64,000 nt of DNA, taken from Roseibium aggregatum IAM 12614. Lineage in GTDB: Bacteria; Pseudomonadota; Alphaproteobacteria; Rhizobiales; Stappiaceae. The position numbers and the translations under genes were made by a program. The stretch covers positions 1 to 64,000 of the forward strand of contig NZ_AAUW01000027.1 in NCBI RefSeq assembly GCF_000168975.1. Reading direction: 5' to 3'. Under the pieces are notes generated by a model. The model was not told the DNA's origin. It worked only from the letters and a program-made list of their open reading frames with translations, and did no database searches. How positions within the stretch are numbered: position 1 is the stretch's first letter; the number at the start of each line of letters is the position of its first letter. Positions 35,742-44,599 of the stretch are shown one piece after another.

Positions 35742-35755
35742 GTGCTATTTAGCAC
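35742..35755 (-). promoter_or_regulatory. Shared dyad box upstream of the pentapeptide gene
   Basis: GTGCTAAATAGCAC on the minus strand, a near-perfect palindrome, 59 bp before the start. TGTACT follows 20 nt downstream. Confidence 0.55.
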
Positions 35756-35853
35756 TCGTTTCGGTTGGAACCATTGACTGGCTCGGAGTATTAACCCGGA
35801 AAATTCATGGCGGTTTGGTGGATGTGGCACAAGCCGTTGTACTGACGTAGGAT

Positions 35854-36690
35854 TTGGTTGCCAAGGCCGATCCGCGCCGGTTCCCGGAGACCACACCCGT
35901 CATGAATGATCCTACTGTGCCGCTGAGCGGTTTGTCATCTGTTTGCGACAAGGCCGTCGTCGCCCGTTTCGACGGCGGCATGCTGTCGTCCAATGGTGGT
36001 GTTCTGGCTCTGGGGGAGGTGGAGAAGCGGCTGCGTGTGGCTGATCGTCTGGCGGCGTGCATCGGCGACCTGCGCCGCGCGGATCAGGTCGTCCACAGTG
36101 TGGCTGACATGATCGGTTTCCGCATGAAGATGATCGCCGCCGGCAACGAGGATGGCACCGACGCCACCCGGCTGCGTTCCGATCCGGCCTTCAAGATGGC
36201 CCAGGACGCTCTGCCTTCGGATCGCGATCTGGCGTCGCAGTCAACGATGTACCGATTGGAGAACCTGCCCGGCGCGCGGGAGCTGGTGGCGATGGGCCGG
36301 GCTTTGGTCGAGCTCTACTGCGCCTCCTTGCGTCAGGTTCCCAAGCGGATCGTGCTCGACATCGATGACACCTTCGACGCCTTGCATGGCGGCCAGCAGC
36401 TTCGTCTCTTCAATGCCCCTCATGACGAATACGGCTTTCAGCCGATTGTCGTGTTCGACGGCGTGGGCCGGTTTGTCGGTGCGGTTCTGCGTCCGGCCAA
36501 GCGGCCGAGCGGGACTGAAATCCACGCCCACCTGCGCCGCCTGGTGCGGGCGATCCGGAGCAATTGGCCCAACTCCAGGATCCTGATCCGCGCCGACAGC
36601 CACTATTGCAGCTAGAAGGTCATCGACTGGTGCCGTACCAACGATATCGACTTCATATTCGGCGCGGCCCCAACTACGATGATCCTCCCC
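35854..36690 (+). pseudogene. IS1380-family transposase, interrupted
   Basis: The frame starts near MNDPTVPLSGLSSVCD and shows the IS1380 pattern VVARFDGGMLSSNGGVLALG, RVADRLAACIGDLR, IGFRMKMIAAGNEDGTDATR, IVLDIDDTFDALHGGQQLRL and ILIRADSHYCS. A TAG at 36613-36615 interrupts it before KVIDWC. The rest is lost where an IS3 element begins at about 36690. Confidence 0.88.
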
Positions 36691-36736
36691 CAATGAAGTG
36701 GTCCGCCGTTATGTTTAGGAAAACGGAGGATCATAG

Positions 36737-37015
36737 ATGGGAAACAAGCGACACAAGCCGGAAGAGATTGTCACGAAGCTGCGGCAGGTTGAGGTTCTTG
36801 TCGGCCAGGGAATGGCGCGGATTGATGCGATCCGGGAAGTTCGCATAACCGAGCAGACCTACTACCGCTGGCGCAAGCAGTATGGCGGCATGGGAACCGA
36901 CCAACTGAAAGAGCTCAAACGGCTTCAAAAGGAAAATGAGCGTCTCCGCAAGGCGGTCTCCGATCTGACACTGGACAAGCTGATCCTTGCCGAGGCCGCA
37001 CGGGGAAACTTCTGA
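36737..37015 (+). CDS. IS3-family (IS407-like) OrfA
   Basis: A 92-aa transposase subunit: HTH RHKPEEIVTKLRQVEVLVGQ and EVRITEQTYYRWRKQYGG, then a leucine-zipper region LKRLQKENERLRKAVSDLTL. Complete, but its OrfB partner is truncated. Confidence 0.88.
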   Translation: MGNKRHKPEEIVTKLRQVEVLVGQGMARIDAIREVRITEQTYYRWRKQYGGMGTDQLKELKRLQKENERLRKAVSDLTLDKLILAEAARGNF

Positions 37016-37345
37016 GCCCCGCCCGTCGGCGTGCCTGCATCGATCATGTGCGCAGCCAAATGAAGCTCTCCGAGCGTCGTGTCTGCCTTGTGTTGGGCCG
37101 GCATCGCTCTACCCAGAGGCGGCGACCACGAGGGCGTGCCGATGAAGAGCGCCTGGTCGAGGATATGATCGCGCTTGCCCGACAGTATGGCCGCTATGGC
37201 TATCGCCGGATTGCGGCTCTGTTGAGGGATGCTGGCTGGCAGGTGAACGACAAGCGTGTCGAACGGCTATGGCGGCGGGAGGGGCTGAAGGTGCCGGCGA
37301 AACAGCCGAAGAAGGGACGGCTCTGGTTGAACGACAGATCATGTG
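37012..37345 (+). pseudogene. IS3-family OrfB N-terminal part
   Basis: Reads SERRVCLVLGRHRSTQR, ALARQYGRYGYRRIAALLRD and RLWRREGLKVPAKQPKKGRL, then WLNDRSC, where the DDE domain would begin. Similarity stops near 37345. Confidence 0.85.
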
Positions 37346-37430
37346 TCCGTCAGTTCGCAAGTGCAGGGCTGCTACGAACTGACCGTGGTTGCCAGTCCGA
37401 AAACAGCTCCCCTTGCAGAAAGGCTTTTCC

Positions 37431-37545
37431 AAAAAAGACGGGCCGTCGGCACCTATCGACACTGACGGCCCGTACGCGATCGATGACACCTCGGGGAGGA
37501 GGACGTTTCCACATCGGCCGCAACTTATTTTCAGAAACAAATAGA
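37431..37545 (-). ncRNA. Candidate trans-acting sRNA, copy 2 (CCTCCTCCC motif)
   Basis: On the minus strand: TATTTGTTTCTGAAAA, then TTGCGGCCGATGTGG, the motif CCTCCTCCCC (37493-37502), and a terminator stem GGGCCGTC (37464-37471) / GACGGCCC (37440-37447) followed by GTCTTTTTT. CCUCCUCCC in an unpaired region is the hallmark of rhizobial alpha-r14 sRNAs, which base-pair with ribosome binding sites. The upstream block is conserved with 15432-15545. Confidence 0.6.
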
Positions 37546-37689
37546 GAGCAAAGGCTGCCAAAAGGTATTTTTGTTCATCAATTGAACCGGCCAATCTCTT
37601 GCCGGCAGAAACAAACTAACAAGTATAGATTGCCAATACATGTGACGGGAGACACACGCGCGAAACGTGCCTCGCCCGAATAACTCACG

Positions 37690-37960
37690 ATAAGTTGGTC
37701 GATGTGCAAAAGGTGTTGAACTGACGTAGGATTTGGCTTCTCAGGCTGATCCTGCCGTTTCCGAAAATCCGATCCCCTATGAATGAACCCACGCCACCGC
37801 TTAACAGAGGCGGTCTCGGGTTTTCGGACCAGTTGCAAAGCTGTAGCGACTGCCGATCGCGGCGAACCTGGGTATTGGTCAAAGCTTGATGCGGATCGCG
37901 ATGGGATAGCTTGTGAGCCTTTTCCACGTTAGCCCGCATCGCCTCCATCAAGGCGCGCGC
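37690..37960 (+). mobile_element. IS1380-type 5' remnant
   Basis: The left part (ttggtcgatgtgcaaaaggtgttgaactgacgtaggatttgg) resembles the region upstream of the IS1380 gene at 35820-35870. Only a short N-terminal frame (MNEPTPPLNRGGLGFSD) follows. Confidence 0.5.
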
Positions 37961-38046
37961 AGCTCAATCGCACGAATAACGAACGGAAAAGAATAGCTCG
38001 GAAATTTCCCGAGCTCCCATGTCATTGGTAACATAGATTGAAAGCC

Positions 38047-38364
38047 TTATGCCGCGACAGCGTTTTCCATGTCGATAGGCTCGATCTTATCAAGCTCGTT
38101 CTGTTTCTTGGAGTCCTTGGTGAACTCCTGTAGATCCCAAGCTATCTGCATGTCCATCTAATACTGCGGAGTCGTGCTGAAGGCGCGCCCCAGACGGTTC
38201 GTAGTGTCTACTGTCATGGAGGTCTCGCCCTTTACCAGGCGCTGGATTCGCTGCCGGTCCAGACCAAGAATCTTTGCCAACCGGCCCGGCGTGTAGCCGA
38301 GAGGTTTCATGTAGAATTCAGCCAGGATCTCTCCCGGGTGGAAAGCAGGTACTTTAACGCTCAT
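38047..38364 (-). pseudogene. higA: HigA-type antitoxin with in-frame amber codon
   Basis: Start ATG 38364. It reads HPGEILAEFYMKPLGYTPGR, LAKILGLDRQRIQRLVKGE and TNRLGRAFSTTPQY, an XRE-type HTH antitoxin of the HigA/VapI family. TAG at 38158-38160 replaces the Trp normally found in the PEFW motif. The frame then continues MDMQIAWDLQEFTK to a TAA at 38047. The full length of 105 codons fits HigA. It overlaps no other gene and follows higB, the usual higBA order. Confidence 0.75.
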
Positions 38365-38378
38365 ACTGAGCCTCCTAC

Positions 38379-38648
38379 TTAGTGATAGTCAACGATCTCC
38401 ACTTCGTCGGTCCACTTGAAGCAGATTCGCCACTTGTCATTGAACCAGACAGATTGCTGCCCTTCGCGCAACCCTTTTAAGGCGTGCAATTTATTACCGG
38501 GGCGGCATATTCAGGTCTCTTAGGATCTTTGCGTTGTTCAAGAAGAACAGCATCTTCTGGGCTCGTTTGACGAGGCTCGTAGTTAACCCTTCTTAACGCT
38601 GCCATCAGCAATCTGTTCCGTTAACTCGTTCTTGAAGCCTTTGATCAT
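38379..38648 (-). pseudogene. higB: HigB-type toxin, two frameshifts
   Basis: Three frames together give a RelE/HigB toxin: MIKGFKNELTEQIADGSVKK (from 38648), then TTSLVKRAQKMLFFLNNAKI with LRDLNMPP, then NKLHALKGLREGQQSVWFND and KWRICFKWTDEVEIVDYH (stop at 38379). The combined length of about 90 aa is right for HigB, an mRNA interferase. The two frameshifts inactivate it. Toxin precedes antitoxin by 14 bp. Confidence 0.75.
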
Positions 38649-38972
38649 CGGCGGCGTTCATATTGTGTATCATTTGGAGATACACCCCCTGTTGAAAATA
38701 GTAAATTACGCTTGTGGTCGGGTTTGGTGGGTATATGGTACGCGTTCTTGTCTGCACCCTAGCCTGCCTTTCGTAGTTCCCTCAAGATGTTAGTCTGTTG
38801 ACGTGCTCCCCGTCTTGGGATCGCACCGGGCTGGAATTTCCGGGGTGTCGGGCTCAGGAGGCGAATGCCGCCGATGAGCCTTCATGAGCGATATCTCGGC
38901 TTGTAGCCGATGGCCAGTTAGAGAAATGACCCCCTAGTTGCGTTTAGAATTTCTGATCGAATTCCAAACTTT
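38649..38972. other. Intergenic region before the giant repeat gene
   Basis: No gene found. No good copy of the dyad box; the closest string (GTTGAAAATAGTAA near 38692) matches only about 9 of 14. Confidence 0.4.
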
Positions 38973-41900
38973 ATGGTGCCGGTGATAGACCCGCTCACCT
39001 TCGCTGCTGCTTGCAAAAAACCATCCGATCACAAAACCAATCGAGCCGAAAATACGTGTCAACCAGTGCTGCCCATGATCCCGGGAATCACTGCCTACGA
39101 TCAACTGAAATCAGTGCCCGCGATCATGCGAAACGCGCGCTCCCTGTTACAATCAACACACCAGAAGCACGGGATTGATTTTACTGCTGGGCAGAACTCA
39201 ACGAACTCTCATCGAAGAAGTCCAGCCGTGAACAAGCCCATCAAATCGACCAACCGGTCGCAGCAAACTCTGCCTGATATCCGCTTTAACCAAGAAAGGG
39301 CGGCAGATGAAGCCAATAACACGGCCGTCGCTCCCCGCGCTTTTCAGGGAAGGGCCGTCAGGCGAAGCCAAGGCCCACTGACTGGAGGGGGAGGCGACCA
39401 AGGCGACAGGACTGCAGGCGGCCGCATTCGTTCATCAATTTTGATCGACGGCTTTTTGAATGACCGGCCCCAGGCAATCGAGCCGGGGGCTGCCCGTGAG
39501 GCGGTCTTGGAGAAAATTCGTCAGTACACAAAATTGTCAGATGAAGGTATGATCGAAGAGGCCCGCGAGCAGTTGCGGACCTGTTTGATTCCCCAACGAG
39601 TGGTGAGCCGCGATGAACTCGAGCGCGAAATTGCGGAGAAGCAAACGCTACTGATAAATCAAGCAAAGAAGGGCTGGTACGAGCAGGAGCAAGCTGCTGA
39701 TGATGAAGGCTTTGGTGATTGGTGCACTCAAGTGGACGTGACCGAACGTCCTCCTTGTGAGAGCACAGCAGCAGACTGCGGTGAAGCCAACGGCTGGAGG
39801 CTCATTGCCAATTCCAATATTGACTTCAGCAAGTTTGATCTCTCCGGCACAGACCTCTCGAACTTGGATCTTCGTGGAGCCGTTCTATGCGGTTGTTTCC
39901 AGCCATTAAGTGAGAAATTGTCAGGGCAGGAGAAGGAGAATCTAAAGGGAGTAAAGTTATCGGGGGCCAGGCTCGATCGGGCTGGGCTCGAGCGACTGAT
40001 CGCGGCGCGCAAGGCGGCAACGCCCGAGGGGGAATTGGTCGATCTGACGAACCTGGACCTGTCCTATGAAGACCTGAGGGGTATCGATTTCAGCCATTGT
40101 GATCTGACGGGAACGGACTTCAGCGCGTCCAAACTCGATCGCGCTGGCCTCGAGCGACTGATCGCAGTGCGCAAGGCGGTGGCACACGAGGGGGAATTGG
40201 TCGATCTGACTAACCTGGACCTGTCCGATCAAGACCTGAGCGATATCGATTTCAGCAATTGCGATCTGCGGGGAACGGACTTCACAGGCGCGACCATCGA
40301 AAAAGCGATCTTCACGAAAGCCAGGCTCGATCGGGCCGGGCTCGAGCAACTGATCGCGGCGCGCAAGGCGGCAACGCCCGAGGGGGAATTGGTCGATCTG
40401 ACGAACCTGGACCTGTCCTATCAAGACCTGAGCGATATCGATTTCAGCCATTGCGATCTGTGGGGAACGGACTTCACCGCGGCCAAGCTCAATTGGGCCG
40501 CGCTCGAACGACTGATCGCTGCGCTCAAGGCAACGACGCGCGAGGGGGAATTAGTCGATCTGGGGGGCCTGAATCTGTCCGGTCAAGACCTGGGGAATAT
40601 TGATTTCAGCCATTGCGATCTGACGGGAACGGACTTCACAGGCGCGATCATCGACAAAGCCAACTTCACGAAAGCCAGGCTCGATCGGGCTGGGCTCGAG
40701 CGACTGATCGCGGCGCGCAAGGCGGCAACGCCCGAGGGGGAATTGGTCGATCTGACGAACCTGGACCTGTCCTATGAAGACCTGAGGGGTATCGATTTCA
40801 GCCATTGTGATCTGACGGGAACGGACTTCAGCGCGTCCAAACTCGATCGCGCTGGCCTCGAGCGACTGATCGCAGTGCGCAAGGCGGTGGCACACGAGGG
40901 GGAATTGGTCGATCTGACTAACCTGGACCTGTCCGATCAAGACCTGAGCGATATCGATTTCAGCAATTGCGATCTGACGGGAACGGACTTCACAGGCGCG
41001 ATCATCGACAAAGCCAACTTCACGAAAGCCAACTTCACGAAAGCCAGGCTCGATCGGGCTGGGCTCGAGCGACTGATCGCGGCGCGCAAGGCGGTGGCGC
41101 AAGAGGGGGAATTGGTCGATCTGACGAATCTGGACCTGTCCTATGAAGACCTGAGGGGTATCGATTTCAGCCATTGTGATCTGACGGGAACGGACTTCAG
41201 CGAGTCCAAACTCGATCGGGCTGGCCTCGAGCGACTGATCGCAGCGCGCAAGGCGGCAACGCCCGAGGGGGAATTGGTCGATCTGACGAACCTGAACCTG
41301 TCCTATGAAGACCTGAGCGATATCGATTTCAGCAATTGCGATCTGCGGGGAACGGACTTCACAGGCGCGACCATCGAAAAAGCGATCTTCACGAAAGCCA
41401 GGCTCGATCGGGCCGGGCTCGAGCAACTGATCGCGGCGCGCAAGGCGGCAACGCCCGAGGGGGAATTGGTCGATCTGACGAACCTGGACCTGTCCTATCA
41501 AGACCTGAGCGATATCGATTTCAGCCATTGCGATCTGTGGGGAACGGACTTCACCGCGGCCAAGCTCAATTGGGCCGCGCTCGAACGACTGATCGCTGCG
41601 CTCAAGGCAACGACGCGCGAGGGGGAATTAGTCGATCTGACGAACCTGAACCTGTCCGATCAAGACCTGGGGGATATCGATTTCAGCCATTGCGATCTGA
41701 CGGGAACGAATTTCACAGGCGCGACCATCGACAAAGCCAACTTCACGAAAGCCAGGCTCGATCGGGTCGGGCTTGAACGACTGATCGCGGCGCGCAAGGC
41801 GGCAACGCCCGAGGGGGAATTGGTCGATCTGACGAACCTGGACCTGTCCTATGAAGACCTGAGGGGTATCGATTTCAGCCATTGTGATCTGACGGGAACG

Positions 41901-42764
41901 GACTTCAGCGAGTCCAAACTCGATCGCGCTGGCCTCGAGCGACTGATCGCAGCGCGCAAGGCGGTGGCACACGAGGGGGAATTGGTCGATCTGACGAACC
42001 TGGACCTGTCCGATCAAGACCTGAGCGATATCGATTTCAGCAATTGCGATCTGCGGGGAACGGACTTCACCGCGGCCAAGCTCAATTGGGCCGCGCTCGA
42101 ACGAATGATCGCTGCGCTCAAGGCAACGACGCGCGAGGGGGAATTAGTCGATCTGACGAACCTGAACCTGTCCGATCAAGACCTGGGGGATATCGATTTC
42201 AGCCATTGCGATCTGCGGGGAACGAACTTCACAGGCGCGACCATCGAAAAAGCCAACTTCACGAAAGCCAGGCTCGATCGGGCTGGGCTCGAGCGACTGA
42301 TCGCGGCGCGCAAGGCGGTGGCGCAAGAGGGGGAATTGGTCGATCTGAGGAACCTGAACCTGTCCTATGAAGACCTGAGCGATATCGATTTCAGCCATTG
42401 CGATCTGAGGGGAACGAACTTCACAGGCGCGACCATCGACAAAGCGATCTTCACGAAAGCCAGGCTCGATCGGGCCGGGCTCGAGCAACTGATCGCGGCG
42501 CGCAAGGCGACGACGCGCCGGCGCGCATTGGTTGATCTGATGGACCTGGACCTGTCCGATCAAGACCTAGGGGGTATCAATTTCAGCCATTGCGATCTGA
42601 GGAGAACGAACTTCACAGGTGTGACCATCGACAAAGCGATCTTCACGAAAGCCAAGCTCTATCCGGCTGGGCTCAAGCAACTGATCGCGGCGGGCAAGGC
42701 GACGACGCGCATTGGTCGATCTAAGGGGCCTGAATCTGTCCGGTCAAGACCTGGGGAATATTGA
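38973..42764 (+). CDS. Very large composite pentapeptide/helix repeat protein, candidate effector
   Basis: 1263 aa from ATG 38973 (start uncertain, weak ribosome site). Residues 1-277 are non-repetitive, polar and without a signal peptide, with a helical segment (PGAAREAVLEKIRQYTKL). Pentapeptides start at about 278 (NIDFSKFDLSGTDLSNLDLR). From about residue 332, sixteen tandem units of 54, 64 or 69 residues follow. Each is a helical part, LDRAGLERLIAARKAATPEG (variant LNWAALERLIAALKATTREG), plus six to nine pentapeptides (LVDLTNLDLSYEDLRGIDFS, HCDLTGTDF). The last unit is frameshifted near 42705, and the original frame resumes to about 42855, where an IS3 fragment truncates it. No enzyme motif is seen. 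Effector status is inferred from context. Confidence 0.65.
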   Translation: MVPVIDPLTFAAACKKPSDHKTNRAENTCQPVLPMIPGITAYDQLKSVPAIMRNARSLLQSTHQKHGIDFTAGQNSTNSHRRSPAVNKPIKSTNRSQQTLPDIRFNQERAADEANNTAVAPRAFQGRAVRRSQGPLTGGGGDQGDRTAGGRIRSSILIDGFLNDRPQAIEPGAAREAVLEKIRQYTKLSDEGMIEEAREQLRTCLIPQRVVSRDELEREIAEKQTLLINQAKKGWYEQEQAADDEGFGDWCTQVDVTERPPCESTAADCGEANGWRLIANSNIDFSKFDLSGTDLSNLDLRGAVLCGCFQPLSEKLSGQEKENLKGVKLSGARLDRAGLERLIAARKAATPEGELVDLTNLDLSYEDLRGIDFSHCDLTGTDFSASKLDRAGLERLIAVRKAVAHEGELVDLTNLDLSDQDLSDIDFSNCDLRGTDFTGATIEKAIFTKARLDRAGLEQLIAARKAATPEGELVDLTNLDLSYQDLSDIDFSHCDLWGTDFTAAKLNWAALERLIAALKATTREGELVDLGGLNLSGQDLGNIDFSHCDLTGTDFTGAIIDKANFTKARLDRAGLERLIAARKAATPEGELVDLTNLDLSYEDLRGIDFSHCDLTGTDFSASKLDRAGLERLIAVRKAVAHEGELVDLTNLDLSDQDLSDIDFSNCDLTGTDFTGAIIDKANFTKANFTKARLDRAGLERLIAARKAVAQEGELVDLTNLDLSYEDLRGIDFSHCDLTGTDFSESKLDRAGLERLIAARKAATPEGELVDLTNLNLSYEDLSDIDFSNCDLRGTDFTGATIEKAIFTKARLDRAGLEQLIAARKAATPEGELVDLTNLDLSYQDLSDIDFSHCDLWGTDFTAAKLNWAALERLIAALKATTREGELVDLTNLNLSDQDLGDIDFSHCDLTGTNFTGATIDKANFTKARLDRVGLERLIAARKAATPEGELVDLTNLDLSYEDLRGIDFSHCDLTGTDFSESKLDRAGLERLIAARKAVAHEGELVDLTNLDLSDQDLSDIDFSNCDLRGTDFTAAKLNWAALERMIAALKATTREGELVDLTNLNLSDQDLGDIDFSHCDLRGTNFTGATIEKANFTKARLDRAGLERLIAARKAVAQEGELVDLRNLNLSYEDLSDIDFSHCDLRGTNFTGATIDKAIFTKARLDRAGLEQLIAARKATTRRRALVDLMDLDLSDQDLGGINFSHCDLRRTNFTGVTIDKAIFTKAKLYPAGLKQLIAAGKATTRIGRSKGPESVRSRPGEY

Positions 42765-42855
42765 TTTCAGCCATTGCGATCTGCGGGGAACGGACTTTAC
42801 AGGCACGACCATCGACAAAGCGATCTTCACGAAAGCCAAGCTTGATCGGGCCGGG
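39968..42855 (+). repeat. Array of 16 near-identical 162-207 bp units plus a partial 17th
   Basis: Units fall into four recurring types by their helix sequence (ATPEG, AVRKAVAHEG, EQLIAARK, LNWAALE) and tend to recur in that order, giving a higher-order period of about 0.7 kb. DNA identity between units of one type is close to complete, indicating recent homogenisation or amplification. Confidence 0.92.
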
Positions 42856-43860
42856 CTTGGACGCCCCTGTCCGAGTGGTGCACGAGGCCACCGCCATGAA
42901 CGGGACGCCGATCATGAAGCGCCTGCTCCAGAGCATCGAGAACGAAGGGCGCATGCGCCGTCCGGCTGACACGCCAGCCGACGATACGCCGGGCAAATGC
43001 GTCGATACTGAAAGGGACATAGACAAAACCCTGCCAGGTGACCACGTACGTGAAATCCGAACCCCAGAGCCTGTTCGGCGCCGGTGCCTTGAACTGACGG
43101 TTGACGCGGTCGAGCGGACTGGGTTCTGACTTGTCCGGAAAGGTCATTTTCACAGGTTTGCCACGGATGATCCCCTGAAGCCCATGGACCTCATGAGCCG
43201 GGACACGGGGCAACGGGCGATATCGAAGCCCGCCCGCTGCAATTGTCGCCAGATCTTGCGCACGCCATAGACCCGGAAGTTCTCCTCGAAGACACGGCGT
43301 ATCTCGATCTTCAGAGTAGTATCGCGGCGGGCGCGGACTGAAAGCCTGTCCACGTCCTCACGCTTGGCGATGTTCTCGTAGTAGGTCGATGGGGCAATCG
43401 GCAGCAGTCTGCAAATCGGCTCGACCCCAAAAACACCTCGGTGTTCTTCGATGAAGGCAATCATCGCTTCAGTGGGCGGTCGAGCTCCGCCTCACTGCCC
43501 GGCAGGCGTTTGCTTGCAAACGCAGAGAGGGGGCGAAATATGCAGACGCCTTGCGCAAGATTTCGTTGGCCTGACGAAGCTCACGGTTCTCCCGCTCAAG
43601 AGCTTTCATCTTCTCGGCCACATCGCTCGGTAGGCTGGCTCGTTTGCCGCTGTCAACCTCTGACTTCTTGACTCACTCATGCAACGTCGCCGGTGCGCAG
43701 CCGATCTTAGCTGCGATAGAGGACACTGCGGCCCAACGGGACGGATGTTCAGCTTCATGGTCGAGCACCATGCGGACGGCACGTTCACGGACTTCAACTG
43801 AAAACTTGTTTGTTGTCTTGCTCATATCGGCTCCACTGTCTCAGAAGTTGGAGCCTCCGG
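42856..43860 (-). pseudogene. IS3-family element, OrfA and OrfB broken, 3' end missing
   Basis: OrfA (about 43826-43500) reads MSKTTNKFSVEVRERAVRMV and SSIAAKIGCAPATLHE, then a TGA before VKKSEVDSGKRASLPSD. OrfB runs from about 43464 (MIAFIEEHRGVFGVEPICRL) with a frameshift near 43180 to SDFTYVVTWQGFVYVPFSID and GLVHHSDRGVQ. There it stops: the C-terminal catalytic Glu region is missing and the DNA continues into the giant repeat gene. The left terminus of the element (ccggcaaacccggcgcggttc) is near 43860. Confidence 0.85.
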
Positions 43861-43910
43861 CAAACCCGGCGCGGTTCAAACCGGCTGTGTGCTGGCCAGT
43901 CCAGTTCTGG

Positions 43911-44399
43911 CTAGTCAGGGGCAGCGTCTGCCTTTGCTTGTTCCAGCTGCTCAATGTTGTGCCGGTCACGTTCCTCGTTCTCAGTCCGCTGTCTTTCGGC
44001 TATCTCGGCGCTTTCCTGCTCCCGGAGTGCGGCAATCAATCGGTCCTGTTTCTCGCGCAACAGCTTTAGCATCAGAGCCAATTCAGAGTCTTCCAGATGA
44101 GCCATTGTATAACCCATCGGGTTTTGGTCCACTTGCTCGATGCGTTCGTGCAGCCACTTGTAGCAAGTGGTCGTGAACTCGATCGCTATTTCATCCGAAA
44201 AGTCCAAATAAAAGCGCACAGCGTCATCTGAGATGAGATCAAGGCACTCAATCATGTGAGAACTGATCGACGTGATACCCATCTCTTCACGATCACCAAA
44301 CAGCTTGAGCAGCTGCTCTTCTGTTGCATTTGGAAGGCCCGGATTACACGCCGCGAGCACCGCACTTGTCGCAATAGCGGCCAGAGATTTCTTTAACAA
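43911..44399 (-). CDS. Putative lipoprotein with C-terminal coiled coil
   Basis: 162 aa. The start is TTG 44399, with AGGAGG 6 nt upstream. A lipoprotein signal peptide (MLKKSLAAIATSAVLAAC) ends at C18, the lipid-attachment cysteine. The mature part has a helical middle and a long charged coiled coil (LKLLREKQDRLIAALREQES, QRTENEERDRHNIEQLEQAK). I recognise no family. The best match to the shared dyad box lies 58 bp upstream, so it may belong to the same regulon as the effectors, perhaps as a membrane-anchored accessory or secretion factor. That role is speculation. Confidence 0.7.
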   Translation of the reverse strand: MLKKSLAAIATSAVLAACNPGLPNATEEQLLKLFGDREEMGITSISSHMIECLDLISDDAVRFYLDFSDEIAIEFTTTCYKWLHERIEQVDQNPMGYTMAHLEDSELALMLKLLREKQDRLIAALREQESAEIAERQRTENEERDRHNIEQLEQAKADAAPD

Positions 44400-44456
44400 T
44401 TTCGCCTCCTGACTTTAGATCGATGATTGATTACCGCGGTGCTCTCGCGTTGGCCT

Positions 44457-44470
44457 GTGCTATTTGACAC
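44457..44470 (-). promoter_or_regulatory. Shared dyad box (best match) upstream of the lipoprotein gene
   Basis: Minus strand GTGTCAAATAGCAC, the reference form of the box, 58 bp upstream of the TTG start, with ggtaatca about 22 nt downstream. Confidence 0.55.
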
Positions 44471-44599
44471 ATCTGCTCCACACGCCGCGAATTGACACCG
44501 ATCTGCCCGTCTTTTTCCTCAAAACGCGCGGCTATCTTGTTCAGCGTCACACGCGCGGGTCAGACAGTCTCTGGCAAATCAAGTGTTGACAACGTTTCC

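Noticed and set aside
40551..41528. A long minus-strand open frame (325 codons) opposite the giant repeat gene
   Set aside because: It repeats with the same period as the sense-strand units and encodes low-complexity sequence; a mirror of the periodic codon use.
39968..42855. CRISPR-like direct repeats
   Set aside because: The units are 162-207 bp, adjacent, in frame and protein-coding, without unique spacers. The 27-bp array at 19844 is likewise coding and has no spacers. No cas gene is present.
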